From: Lachnospiraceae bacterium
Lineage (GTDB): Bacteria; Bacillota; Clostridia; Lachnospirales; Lachnospiraceae
DNA length: 64,000 nt
Direction of reading: 5' to 3'
Assembly: GCA_022793195.1 (NCBI GenBank)
Contig: JAAWCJ010000018.1
Coordinates: 1 to 64,000, forward strand
Part shown: positions 25,637 to 34,456 of the stretch, one piece after another
Numbering within the stretch: position 1 is the first letter of the stretch
Layout: every line of letters begins with the position of its first letter
The notes under the pieces: generated by a model
What the model saw: the letters and a program-made list of their open reading frames with translations, nothing else
Databases searched by the model: none
Told to the model about the DNA's origin: nothing
Program-made: the position numbers and the translations under genes

Positions 25637-27397
25637 ATGATAACCAGGGAAGAAATACGGATTGCGATTGAGGAAGGAAATTATGAAAAGGCGGCAGGGC
25701 TTTTAAAAGAATATGTTTCTGATCCAGCCAAGTATAGCGATACCATCGCCATTTATGATGCAGCCATCGGGGAATATTACGGTGACAGGCAGAGAATGTG
25801 GGAAGCGATTCGCAGCGGCCTTTTGGCCAACGGCAGAAATTATGAATTGTACGTGATGCTGGGGAATTACTACCTGCAGGAGAATATGCAGAAATCCTGG
25901 CTTTGCTATGAAAATGCTTTGTTTTACTGTGATGAACCGGAAGATCAGAAATTGATCCGGGGGCTGATGGATCAGCTGGAAAATGAATATGATATTGTTG
26001 TAAACAGGGCGTCAGCGGTGATTTTATCGGACAATCTGCTGGAATATACGAAATTGTGTATCGACAGTATCCGTATGACAACGCCGGAGGGGGCAAGGGA
26101 AATCATTGTGGTGGACAATGCTTCAGAAGACGGAAGTGTGGAATGGCTGAGGCTGCAGCCAGATATTATTCTGTTGGAAAACAGAGAAAAAATAAAATTT
26201 TCGGCAGGCTGCAACCAGGGAATTACGGCGGCTTCTGGGCCGTCGGATATTTTTTTGCTGCATAATGATACAATCTTGACTGAGAATACACTTTTTTGGC
26301 TGAGGATGGGCCTGTATGACAAAGAGGGAAACGGCGCCGTAAGCTGCGTGTCCAACTGCGCGGTATATGGGATGGAAGCAGGGAGCAATATCTGTACGAT
26401 TCCGGGCCTTTTGGATTTTGGCAGACAGACAAACCTTCCAGAGAAGCAATTTTATGAAAACAGAATATTCCTGGACAGTATCGCGCTGTTAATCAGGCGG
26501 GAGGCGCTAAACAGGGCCGGCCTCATGGACGAGCGTTTTTCCTTCAGCCCCCATATGGGGATGGATTATGGGCTGCGGCTTTTAAAGTCAGGATATAAGA
26601 ACCTTATTTGTAAAAACAGTTTTATCATTTGTTTTGGAAAGCAGTTGCCCGGGGGAAATAGCAAGGAGAATGAGGCGTTTTTAAAAAGGGGAAAAGAAGA
26701 ATTTAAAGCAAAATGGGGGGATGAATTTTCCTATTACAGTCATATCCGAAAAGATTTGTTGTATTTAATAGAAGAAGAGAAAGAAAAACCCCTTCATATT
26801 TTAGAAATTGGCTGTGGCTGCGGCGCTTCCCTGGAATATGCGGGAGGGGGGTATTTAAACGCGAAGTTGTACGGCGTTGAATTGAACCCAAAAGCAGCCC
26901 AGATTGCAGCTTATGTGGGAGAGGTAATATGCGCGGATGTGGAAAACTTAGATTTCCCCTGGGAAGAAGAGTATTTTGATTATGTGCTGATGGGGGATGT
27001 GCTGGAGCACTTACTGGATCCGGAAGCAGTTCTAAAAAGGCTTAGAAAGCATGTGAAAACGGGAGGGCGTATTATTATCAGTATGCCCAATGTGAAACAT
27101 TACTCAGTATTACTGCCTTTGCTTTTAGAAGACAGGTTTTCTTATGAGGATGCAGGCATTTTGGACAGGACACATGTGAGAATGTATACGGGGACGGAGA
27201 TACAGATGCTGGTATCCCGGAGCGGATATCAATTTGAGACATTACAATATGTGCAGCTGGCAGAGGAATTGCCGGAAACGGAAAGAAGAATAATCGACGG
27301 CTTAGCGGAATTGATGGAAACCCCGGCCAAAGCTTCTTATTTGGCATATCAGTATATTGGAAAAGCGGTAAAGACGCCGGAAACAGAAAATGTTTGA
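25637..27397 (+). CDS. TPR-glycosyltransferase-methyltransferase, copy 1 (GT domain degenerate)
   Basis: 586 aa: N-terminal repeats of the form 'EEGNYEKAAGLLKEYV...YDAAIGE' (TPR-like, residues 1-110), a GT2 domain (about 120-370) and a class I SAM methyltransferase (about 385-580) with 'ILEIGCGCGAS' and 'VLEHLLDPEAVL'. In the GT domain several residues kept in copies 2 and 3 are changed: SYN to SDN, LLNNDT to LLHNDT, and the E/C-D-x-D-Y-G acceptor motif to 'PHMGMDYG' with loss of the acidic pair. The methyltransferase motifs are intact. Probably acts on flagellin glycan. Confidence 0.8.
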   Translation: MITREEIRIAIEEGNYEKAAGLLKEYVSDPAKYSDTIAIYDAAIGEYYGDRQRMWEAIRSGLLANGRNYELYVMLGNYYLQENMQKSWLCYENALFYCDEPEDQKLIRGLMDQLENEYDIVVNRASAVILSDNLLEYTKLCIDSIRMTTPEGAREIIVVDNASEDGSVEWLRLQPDIILLENREKIKFSAGCNQGITAASGPSDIFLLHNDTILTENTLFWLRMGLYDKEGNGAVSCVSNCAVYGMEAGSNICTIPGLLDFGRQTNLPEKQFYENRIFLDSIALLIRREALNRAGLMDERFSFSPHMGMDYGLRLLKSGYKNLICKNSFIICFGKQLPGGNSKENEAFLKRGKEEFKAKWGDEFSYYSHIRKDLLYLIEEEKEKPLHILEIGCGCGASLEYAGGGYLNAKLYGVELNPKAAQIAAYVGEVICADVENLDFPWEEEYFDYVLMGDVLEHLLDPEAVLKRLRKHVKTGGRIIISMPNVKHYSVLLPLLLEDRFSYEDAGILDRTHVRMYTGTEIQMLVSRSGYQFETLQYVQLAEELPETERRIIDGLAELMETPAKASYLAYQYIGKAVKTPETENV

Positions 27398-27428
27398 GGG
27401 ATAAAGACAGAAAAGGAATAGATGGGCC

Positions 27429-29186
27429 ATGCCAGATAAACAGAAAATACGGCTTGCCATAGAGGAAGGCAATTATGAAGGGGCAGCAGAACTTATAAAG
27501 GGATATATTTCAGAACCCGGCCAATATGATGACACCATTGCGATTTACGATGCGGCCATTGGAGAAGCCTGCGGCGACCGGAAACGGATGTGGGAGGCTA
27601 TCCGAAGCGGCCTGTTGAAAAATTGTAGAAATTATGAGCTGTATGTGATGCTGGGGAATTATTATCTGTGTGAGAATATGCACAAGTCCTGGCTTTGTTA
27701 TGAAAACGCGTTATTTTACTGTGACGATATGGAAGACAGGGCAGGCATCCGGGCCATGATGGATCAGCTTGAAAGGGAGTATGGCATTTTTGTAAATAAA
27801 GTGGCAGTGGTTATTTTGTCTTATAACCTGCTGGAGTATACAAAGTCTTGTATCGAAAGTATCCGTAAGACAACGCCGGAAAGCGCCAGGGAGATCATTG
27901 TGGTGGACAATGCTTCTGAGGACGGAAGCGCAGAATGGCTGAAAAAGCAAAAGGATATTATCCTTGTGGCCAACAAAGAGAACATGGGGTTTCCGGCGGG
28001 ATGCAATCAGGGAATCCGGGCAGCAGGCAAGGTATCGGATATCTTCCTTTTGAACAACGATACGCTTCTGGCAGAAAATGCACTTTTCTGGCTGAGGATG
28101 GGGTTATACGACAAGGAGAAGAATGGCGCGGCCGGAAGTATGTCCAATTACGCACCTTATGACCAAAGTGTGTGCGGCGACGATGCCACAGTGCCGGGAC
28201 TGCTGGACTTTGGAAGGCGGATGAATATTCCAGAAGAATATCCTTATGAGTCCAGGCTTTTTCTCATTGGATTTGCACTGTTAATCAGGCGCCCTGTGGT
28301 GGATGAAGTCGGCCTGCTGGATGAACGGTTTTCTCCGGGCCAATGGGAAGATGTGGATTACGGGCTGAGAATCGTGCTGGCAGGATATCGGAATGTGCTT
28401 TGTAAGAATAGCTTTATTCTCCATTATGGCGGACAGTCTTTTGGGAAAAATGAAAAAAAGAGTCAGGCTTTAATAGAAAGAAACCAGAAAATACTGAATG
28501 AAAAGTGGGGACTGGAGGTGCTTTCTCACAGTCCCATTGTTAAATTGATTCAATATGCACAGGAACCGGAGGAGGCGCCGATCCGCATTTTGGATATTGG
28601 CTGCGGCTGCGGCGCCTCCCTGGGTTATGCGGGAAGTTTATATCCCAATGCAGAGGTTTACGGAGTGGAAAAGAACCCACAGGCAGCTAAGGTGGCATCC
28701 TGTATGGGGACGGTAGTATGCGGCGACGTGGAGGAAACGGATCTTCCCTGGGGAGAGGGGTTTTTTGACTATGTGCTCATGGGGGAAATCCTGGAACACT
28801 TGCGAGATCCCGAAATTGTTTTAAAAAAGATAAATAAGTGTTTGAAAACAGGGGGACACCTCATTGCCAGCGTACCCAATATGAAACATTATTCTGTGTT
28901 GCTGCCGCTGCTTTTGGAAGACAGGTTTTCTTATGGTGACGGGGGTATTTTAAATAGCTCCCATTTGAAATTGTATACAGGGAAAGAGGTTTCGGAACTT
29001 CTGTCTCGAAACGGATATACAGTAGAGTGGATGAAATATACCCTGGCGGCTGGAGAGCCGAAAGGGGAGGAGGCCAGGGTGATCAGGAAATTGGCGGAGG
29101 TGACCGGGGAGCCGTCGGGAACTTCAATGCTGGCGTATCAATATATTATAAAAGCAGCAAAGGCGCGGGAGGCGGCAAATACCTGA
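27429..29186 (+). CDS. TPR-glycosyltransferase-methyltransferase, copy 2
   Basis: 585 aa, same three-part layout as copy 1: TPR-like start, GT2 domain ('VVILSYNLLEYTKSC', 'VVDNASEDGS', 'FLLNNDTLL', 'WEDVDYGLRI' acceptor motif) and methyltransferase ('ILDIGCGCGAS', 'ILEHLRDPEIVLK', 'ASVPNMKHYS'). Both catalytic domains look complete, unlike copies 1 and 3. It likely adds and methylates a sugar on the flagellar glycan. ATG 27422 in another frame was ignored; ATG 27429 has AAAGGAATAG upstream. Confidence 0.83.
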   Translation: MPDKQKIRLAIEEGNYEGAAELIKGYISEPGQYDDTIAIYDAAIGEACGDRKRMWEAIRSGLLKNCRNYELYVMLGNYYLCENMHKSWLCYENALFYCDDMEDRAGIRAMMDQLEREYGIFVNKVAVVILSYNLLEYTKSCIESIRKTTPESAREIIVVDNASEDGSAEWLKKQKDIILVANKENMGFPAGCNQGIRAAGKVSDIFLLNNDTLLAENALFWLRMGLYDKEKNGAAGSMSNYAPYDQSVCGDDATVPGLLDFGRRMNIPEEYPYESRLFLIGFALLIRRPVVDEVGLLDERFSPGQWEDVDYGLRIVLAGYRNVLCKNSFILHYGGQSFGKNEKKSQALIERNQKILNEKWGLEVLSHSPIVKLIQYAQEPEEAPIRILDIGCGCGASLGYAGSLYPNAEVYGVEKNPQAAKVASCMGTVVCGDVEETDLPWGEGFFDYVLMGEILEHLRDPEIVLKKINKCLKTGGHLIASVPNMKHYSVLLPLLLEDRFSYGDGGILNSSHLKLYTGKEVSELLSRNGYTVEWMKYTLAAGEPKGEEARVIRKLAEVTGEPSGTSMLAYQYIIKAAKAREAANT

Positions 29187-29239
29187 AGAAGTGTGGAGGA
29201 AAAGGGGTTAGGACAAAAACGGAGGAAAAGTAGCTTGCC

Positions 29240-29809
29240 ATGGAAAATATTTTAGAGGAGTACGCGCTTCAGGAAGAACAAAAAGTCCTCTGGACATATC
29301 AAAATAACGATGTGGAAAAATGGTTGAAGCTGATTGATACGATTCTTGCCAGTGGGGAGGAATCACAAAAAGAAGAGCTGCTACAGATATTTCACCAGAA
29401 GGTTTTTATGGATATGTGCCGGAATTTTGACAGTCTGGCCCATATGTGTATCATTATGGATATTTATGAGCAGGAGAAAGGGGCGGGCGAACCTGTTACG
29501 ATTTTGGATTTGGGGCGCTCTTCCTCAGAACTGACTGCCCTCTTTTGCCATATAAAATTTCTTTTGTGGAGAATTGAGTTTGTAAAAGACAGACAGGCGC
29601 AGGAGGGCCTGTTGAATTATATCGAGGAGACAGGGGCCTCGCCTTCCATGATCGCATTGATTGCCAAGAGGGTTTCCTATCGGAAAATGGAACTTCTGCC
29701 GTGGCTGGCAAAGATATTTATGGAAGCCCGGAAAACAGCTTATGTGGAACGCATCCGTGAATATTTAGACAGACAGGTCCTGGAAAATCTTAAAGAGAAC
29801 AGAGTATAA
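29240..29809 (+). CDS. Hypothetical helical protein of the glycosylation island
   Basis: 189 aa, no recognised family. It is largely helical with many Glu/Leu/Met and the phrase 'TILDLGRSSSELTALFCHIKFLLWRIEFV' in the middle (residues 88-116). It has no signal peptide or membrane segment. It is packed between GT-methyltransferase copy 2 and a GT2-like gene, so it may be an accessory or scaffolding protein for that pathway; nothing stronger can be said. It has no strong ribosome site. Confidence 0.7.
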   Translation: MENILEEYALQEEQKVLWTYQNNDVEKWLKLIDTILASGEESQKEELLQIFHQKVFMDMCRNFDSLAHMCIIMDIYEQEKGAGEPVTILDLGRSSSELTALFCHIKFLLWRIEFVKDRQAQEGLLNYIEETGASPSMIALIAKRVSYRKMELLPWLAKIFMEARKTAYVERIREYLDRQVLENLKENRV

Positions 29810-29851
29810 AGGAAAAAACGGAAGGGCGGCGGGGAAAGGCTTAGTAAAAAT

Positions 29852-30499
29852 ATGGATAGAAAAAAGATCTGTTTTATTATGTGCACCAACAACCGGCAGT
29901 ACAGGGAGGAAGCGGTATATTATATCAACAGGCTTTCCATACCGGATGGATATTCCGCTCATGTGGTGACCGTGGAAGGGGCAGAGGGGATGGCGGCTGG
30001 ATACAATGCGGCAATGAAATCCTCTGATGCGAAATACAAAATTTACCTGCATCAGGACGTACTGATTCTCCATCAGGATTTTATTTGGAAGTTGCTGGAA
30101 ATATTTGCAGATCCCGGGATTGGGATGTTTGGGATGGCGGGAGCGCCCCAAATGGCGGTCAATGGAGTCTGGTGGAATGGAAGGGCAGTGGGGAAGCTGT
30201 TGTCCAATACGGTTTTCGAGTATGGGGAAGAAGCGTTTGATGAAATAGAAGGGGACTATGCAGAGGTGGAGGCCGTTGACGGGTTTCTGATGGCGACTCA
30301 GTATGACCTGGAATGGCGGGAGGATCTTTTTAAAAAATGGCATTTTTATGATGCATCCCAAAGTTTTGAGTTCCGAAAAAGGGGATACCGGGTTGTTGTC
30401 CCGCGGATGGAAGAACCATGGTGCCTCCATGACTCGGGAATTAATGACCTTAGAGATTATTATGGAGAGCGAAAATTATTTGTACGGGAATATATGTAG
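29852..30499 (+). CDS. Glycosyltransferase-like protein (Glyco_tranf_2_5 type)
   Basis: 215 aa, resembling PF13712: 'CFIMCTNNRQYREEAVYYIN', 'MAAGYNAAMKSSDAKYKIYLHQDV' with a Q-D in place of the DxD pair, and 'VDGFLMATQYDLEWREDLFKKWHFYD' followed by 'EPWCLHDSG'. These 'nosugar' GT2 relatives are common in flagellin glycosylation loci. No membrane segments. It sits between two tri-domain paralogues. Confidence 0.8.
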   Translation: MDRKKICFIMCTNNRQYREEAVYYINRLSIPDGYSAHVVTVEGAEGMAAGYNAAMKSSDAKYKIYLHQDVLILHQDFIWKLLEIFADPGIGMFGMAGAPQMAVNGVWWNGRAVGKLLSNTVFEYGEEAFDEIEGDYAEVEAVDGFLMATQYDLEWREDLFKKWHFYDASQSFEFRKRGYRVVVPRMEEPWCLHDSGINDLRDYYGERKLFVREYM

Positions 30500-30560
30500 G
30501 GGATTTGACTGAAAAAGCCTGTCTGAAGAGAGGCGATGAATAAAAGAAGGGGCATATCAG

Positions 30561-32291
30561 ATGGCAGATAAAGATAAAATACGGGCGGCAATAAACGAGG
30601 GAGATTACAAAAAGGCGGCGGAACTTTTACGGGAATATATTTCAGAACCAGACCGGTATGATGATGAGATTGCGATTTTCCATGCAGCCATCGGAGAACA
30701 CAGTGGAAACCGTGAGAGTATGTGGGAGGCAATTCGGAGAGGCCTTTTCATTAATTTCAAAAATTATGAATTGTATGTGATGCTGGGAAATTATTATTTG
30801 TGTGAAAATATGCAAAAATCCTGGCTCTGCTACGAAAACGCTTTGTTTTACTGTGATAATCCAGAAGACAGGGAAGAGATTGAGGGGCTGATGGGCCAGC
30901 TGGAGACAGAGTACGGGATTTTTGTAAACAAGGCGGCCATTGTGATTCTGTCATATAATCAGTTGAAATATACGAAAGGCTGTGTGGAGAGTATCCGGCA
31001 GACAATACCGGAGAGCGCGCGGGAAATCATCGTGGTGGATAATGCTTCTGAAGATGAAAGCGTCAAATGGCTGCGGGAACAGGCAGATGTTATTTTAATA
31101 GAAAATGAAAAAAACCTGGGATTTCCGGCAGGGTGCAACCAGGGGATTTTGGCGGCTTCCGGGGAATCCGATATTTTTCTTTTGAATAATGACACAATCC
31201 TTCCGGAAAATGCACTTTTTTGGCTGAGAATGGGGTTGTATGACAGGGAAGACAATGGCGCTGTAGGAAGCGTATCAAATGCCGCCTCCGAGCAGACGGT
31301 AATAGACGGCAGCCATACTGTTGAAGAATTGCTTGACTTTGGCAGACGGACCAATATACCAGCCAAATATCCTTATGAAGCCAGGGTTTCCCTGGTGGGG
31401 TTCGCTTTGTTGATCAGGCGCCGGGCGTTGGAGCAGGTGGGACTGTTAGACGAGAGGTTTTCTCCCGGGAACTGTGAAGATATTGATTATGGGTTGCGTA
31501 TCTTAAATGCAGGATACAGGAATGTACTCTGTAAAAATAGTTTTATCCTTCATTTTGGGGGCGGCTCCTTTGGACGGAATGAATCATACTGGACGCTGCT
31601 GAAGGAAAAACAGCGGATGCTGAACGAAAAATGGGGATTTCGTGTCCTTCCCCGGGAAACAGACAGGCTAATGGAACATGCGCAGGAAGCGGCAGAGAAG
31701 CCGTTGCGTATTTTGCATATTGGATGCGGGGCGGGAGATACACTGGGCTATAGCGGGGGCCTGTATCCCAATGCAAAGCTGTATGGGATAGAAAAAGATC
31801 CCAAAGCAGCCCAAATGGCTTCCCATATGGGGATAGTGGTGTGCGGCGATGTGGAGAAGATGGAGTTTCCGTGGGAGAAAGGGTTTTTTGATTATGTGCT
31901 TATGGGGCATGTCCTGGAACAGTGCAGGAATCCGGAAGCAGCGCTGAAAAAAATAAGGGGGTATTTAAAAGAGGGCGGATATCTCATTGCCAATGTGTTT
32001 AACGTTGTGCATTATCCCGTAATGATTCCTTTGCTCTTGCAAGACCGTTTTTCTTATGAAGGATGGGGTATCTTAAGCAGGGAAAACCTGAAATTTTATA
32101 CCGGAACAGAAATTGCCGGCATAATAAGAGAAAGCGGATATAAAGAAATGGAAATGTTCAGCCGCCAGACCCTGCCTGAGGCGCTGGAAGAAAGGGAAAA
32201 AGAAGTAATTAACAGATTAACAGAGCTGATGGGAGAGGATTGCAGGGAACCCCTTCAGACTTATGAGTATATTGTAAAAGCGGCTAAATGA
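30561..32291 (+). CDS. TPR-glycosyltransferase-methyltransferase, copy 3 (MT domain degenerate)
   Basis: 576 aa, same layout as copies 1 and 2. The GT2 domain is intact ('VILSYNQLKYTKGC', 'LLNNDTILPENA', 'NCEDIDYGLRIL'). In the methyltransferase half, 'LDIGCGCGAS' is changed to 'LHIGCGAGDT', 'EILEHL' to 'HVLEQC' and 'VPNMKHYS' to 'VFNVVHYP', so methyl transfer is doubtful. A sigma-A-type promoter begins 35 nt after its stop. Confidence 0.82.
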   Translation: MADKDKIRAAINEGDYKKAAELLREYISEPDRYDDEIAIFHAAIGEHSGNRESMWEAIRRGLFINFKNYELYVMLGNYYLCENMQKSWLCYENALFYCDNPEDREEIEGLMGQLETEYGIFVNKAAIVILSYNQLKYTKGCVESIRQTIPESAREIIVVDNASEDESVKWLREQADVILIENEKNLGFPAGCNQGILAASGESDIFLLNNDTILPENALFWLRMGLYDREDNGAVGSVSNAASEQTVIDGSHTVEELLDFGRRTNIPAKYPYEARVSLVGFALLIRRRALEQVGLLDERFSPGNCEDIDYGLRILNAGYRNVLCKNSFILHFGGGSFGRNESYWTLLKEKQRMLNEKWGFRVLPRETDRLMEHAQEAAEKPLRILHIGCGAGDTLGYSGGLYPNAKLYGIEKDPKAAQMASHMGIVVCGDVEKMEFPWEKGFFDYVLMGHVLEQCRNPEAALKKIRGYLKEGGYLIANVFNVVHYPVMIPLLLQDRFSYEGWGILSRENLKFYTGTEIAGIIRESGYKEMEMFSRQTLPEALEEREKEVINRLTELMGEDCREPLQTYEYIVKAAK

Positions 32292-32325
32292 GAGAATAGG
32301 GAAAACGAACCTTTCCAGTGTTTGC

Positions 32326-32354
32326 TTGACCGTTTCGCCCTTTTACGTTATAAT
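32326..32354 (+). promoter_or_regulatory. Sigma-A-type promoter for the transglycosylase/PilZ operon
   Basis: TTGACC at 32326-32331, 17-nt spacer, TATAAT at 32349-32354; near-consensus vegetative promoter, 45 nt before the next start. Confidence 0.88.
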
Positions 32355-32398
32355 AATGGAAAATAAGAACAGACAGCCAGTGGAAGGAGCAAAGGCAT

Positions 32399-33406
32399 AT
32401 GACAAAGATTGCATCTGTGGGGCAGGTGGGCCAGAACAATTATCAGGGAAACGTAACTGGCGCCGTGATCGGCCTTTCTGAAGACTTTCCTAAAATTCTT
32501 CAGCAGGTGAGCAGTGATAAAATTTCTGATTCCGATGACGGCCGGTATGATGCCATTTTTGCGCAGGCATCGGCTTGTTATAATCTGCCGGTGGCGCTTC
32601 TTAAAGCGATTACAAAGGTGGAATCGGATTTTAATCCTTATGATGTGTCTTCTAAGGGCGCGAAGGGACTCATGCAGCTGATGCCCAGTACGGCGGCGGA
32701 CGTGGGGGTGACAGACCCTTTCGATCCCTGGCAGAATATTATGGGAGCTTCCAAATATATAAGGAAGCAGCTGGATAATTTTGGGGATTTAAGAACTGCG
32801 CTGGCGGCTTACAATACAGGCCCTGGCAATGTGAGAAAATATGGCGGCGAGCCATCTTACTGTAACCGGTACGTGGATAAGGTGCTGGCCTATATGGGCG
32901 AAGCTTCTGTAAATACCGGGAACGTGGGGGCTGCCTATGATGTACTTGGCGTCCAGGGTTCTTATAATAGCGCCTTGGGAGGCTTGGGAACGTATTATGG
33001 AGGAATGGGGAGTTCTTATGGCGCTCTTGGAGGACTGGGCTATGGTATGCTCGGGAGCCTGGGCAGTAGTTACAGCCTTCTAAACGGCCTTGGGAGCCTG
33101 GGAAGCAGTTATAGCGCTTTAAGCAGTCTTGGCAACCTGGGGAGCGGCTATGGCCTTTTAGGGAGCATGGACAGTTCCGACGGCCTTCTTGGCAGCAGTG
33201 GAAGCAGTATGGGGCTGTTATCCGCGTCAAACCTGGCATCTACCTATGCGCTTTCTTCCCTTCTTTCAGCTGGAACCAGAAAGCAGGGGGAAGAGGGCGA
33301 AGACACAGTCGTCATGAGCAGGGAGAGTTTCAACAGCCTGATAGAGCTTATGCGGATTCAGATGATGATGAGCGCTGAAGAGACGGTGGGTGTTTCACTG
33401 CTGTAA
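32399..33406 (+). CDS. Lytic transglycosylase with Gly/Ser/Leu-rich tail, no Sec signal
   Basis: 335 aa. Residues 48-165 form an SLT-type transglycosylase domain: catalytic Glu75 in 'KVESDFNPYDVSSKGAKGLMQLMP' context (E in VESD), then 'AALAAYNTGPGNVRKYGG'. Residues about 190-280 are a Gly/Ser/Leu/Tyr repeat of roughly 10 residues ('LGSLGSSYS'). There is no N-terminal hydrophobic signal; the start is Ser/Gln/Asn-rich like flagellar export substrates, so export by the flagellar apparatus (FlgJ-like local wall opening) is possible. It is linked to a PilZ gene 26 nt downstream. ATG 32399 has AAGGAG nearby. Confidence 0.85.
   Translation: MTKIASVGQVGQNNYQGNVTGAVIGLSEDFPKILQQVSSDKISDSDDGRYDAIFAQASACYNLPVALLKAITKVESDFNPYDVSSKGAKGLMQLMPSTAADVGVTDPFDPWQNIMGASKYIRKQLDNFGDLRTALAAYNTGPGNVRKYGGEPSYCNRYVDKVLAYMGEASVNTGNVGAAYDVLGVQGSYNSALGGLGTYYGGMGSSYGALGGLGYGMLGSLGSSYSLLNGLGSLGSSYSALSSLGNLGSGYGLLGSMDSSDGLLGSSGSSMGLLSASNLASTYALSSLLSAGTRKQGEEGEDTVVMSRESFNSLIELMRIQMMMSAEETVGVSLL
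32970..33240 (+). repeat. Low-complexity GGSLGSSYS-type repeat in the transglycosylase tail
   Basis: About 90 residues made of imperfect units such as GSSYGALGGLG and GSLGSSYSLLNGLG. Synonymous changes between units suggest it is an old, selected repeat rather than recent slippage. Confidence 0.8.
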
Positions 33407-33432
33407 AGCCGGGGGAAGGAGTATGGTTTTCT

Positions 33433-34050
33433 ATGGTATTGAAGGACTGTAGCCGGTGTATGGTGTATACGCCTCAGGGGAAGCCCCTCTGTGAGGCGTC
33501 GGTCACCCATACCCGGGATTACATCTCTCTTTATTTCGACCTTTCAAGTATGCGGGATATACGGATGTATACGACGGTGGATTTTTATGATGACCGGGTG
33601 GGCCTGGTGCGGGCCATCTGTGAATTGGTGGTTCGCCGGAATCCGGCGTTTCCTGGTATGCCGCAGCCGTGGATGGCGGAGTGTGTGATTAAGGAAGTGA
33701 AGGACAGCTTACAGAGACAAAAGGATATCCGTGCCAAAGTACATATTGAGACCAGTTTTGCCTCAGAGCGCCATGGCGCTTTTTACGGGGTGATTGAGAA
33801 TATCAGTGCGGGAGGCTTGTATGTGGTCACGAGACAGCCTTTAGACCGCAATGAAAAGATTTCTTTTCAGTATACTTTCCGTACAGCCATGCGGACATTC
33901 CAGGCCAGTGTCATACGGGGAAAACGGATGGGAGATGAATATGGTTATGGCTGCTGTTTTGTGGATTTGAACGAGAATGCAGAGGCGGTCATCCGGGAGT
34001 ATGTCTACAAAGTATTGAAAGAGCGGGACAAGAAACGGCGCAGTGAGTAA
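33433..34050 (+). CDS. PilZ-domain protein (putative c-di-GMP effector)
   Basis: 205 aa. A C-terminal PilZ domain starts near residue 95: 'SLQRQKDIRAKVHIETSF' (the RRxxxR motif with the second Arg changed to Gln) and 'IENISAGGLYVVT' (the D/NxSxxG motif). C-di-GMP binding may be weakened. The N-terminal half, with 'SLYFDLSSMRDIRMY', resembles the YcgR-N type of region only loosely. It follows the transglycosylase gene and ends before a terminator at 34143. In motile bacteria PilZ proteins often brake flagellar rotation. Confidence 0.82.
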   Translation: MVLKDCSRCMVYTPQGKPLCEASVTHTRDYISLYFDLSSMRDIRMYTTVDFYDDRVGLVRAICELVVRRNPAFPGMPQPWMAECVIKEVKDSLQRQKDIRAKVHIETSFASERHGAFYGVIENISAGGLYVVTRQPLDRNEKISFQYTFRTAMRTFQASVIRGKRMGDEYGYGCCFVDLNENAEAVIREYVYKVLKERDKKRRSE

Positions 34051-34142
34051 CTGGTTTTAGTGTATAAATATAAAGCGTATCTGTGTATTCATTTAAGTAA
34101 CTTTTGCAACCTGGTGTTATCAGATTTTTAGAAAAAAGAAAC

Positions 34143-34175
34143 AGCTGCCACTGTCCCAGTGACGGCTTGTTTTTC
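34143..34175 (+). terminator. Terminator of the transglycosylase/PilZ unit
   Basis: AGCTGCCACTG tcc CAGTGACGGCT stem-loop (two mismatched pairs) at 34143-34167, followed by a T-rich tail. Confidence 0.78.
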
Positions 34176-34351
34176 CTTTATAGGAAATTGCGTCCTATAA
34201 AGTAAAAACCCTCCGGGGGAAGCGCAGTTCGCGGAAAGGGAATTAGCCTTTCAGGCCCGCTCCCGCGCGGGGATCGCACTGCGGTGGAGAGGGATTATAT
34301 CGCTGAAACGGTCTGGCGCAGGCGGAGAATCCTGCAAGCAGGATTCTTTTT
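34176..34351 (+). ncRNA. Candidate structured RNA or leader of unknown family
   Basis: The 406-nt gap before the next gene is not empty. After the terminator there is a perfect 10-bp inverted repeat (CTTTATAGGA / TCCTATAAAG, 34176-34202). Then come a GC-rich run with GAAAGG/CCTTTC and CCCGC/GCGGGG stems, a possible closing pair CGCAGT/ACTGCG, and finally a perfect hairpin AGAATCCTGC / GCAGGATTCT plus TTTTT (34326-34351). No known riboswitch, 6S, SRP or tmRNA signature was recognised. Could also be leader structure for the downstream GT gene. Confidence 0.4.
34326..34351 (+). terminator. Hairpin plus T-run ending the candidate RNA
   Basis: Perfect stem AGAATCCTGC / GCAGGATTCT with T-run at 34347-34351; acts as intrinsic terminator, about 105 nt before the next start. 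Confidence 0.8.
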
Positions 34352-34456
34352 CATAATGGCCGACTAAAATAGTGTTATTTAAAGCAGCATGTTTCTTTAG
34401 TTGTTTTTTCAAAAATAAAAATACAGGAATCAATTTATTGCAGAGAGGAATAAGGT

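Noticed and set aside
34176-34351. C-di-GMP, cobalamin or glycine riboswitch in the gap before the glycosyltransferase
   Set aside because: Conserved core sequences of these classes could not be found; kept only as an unknown structured RNA candidate.
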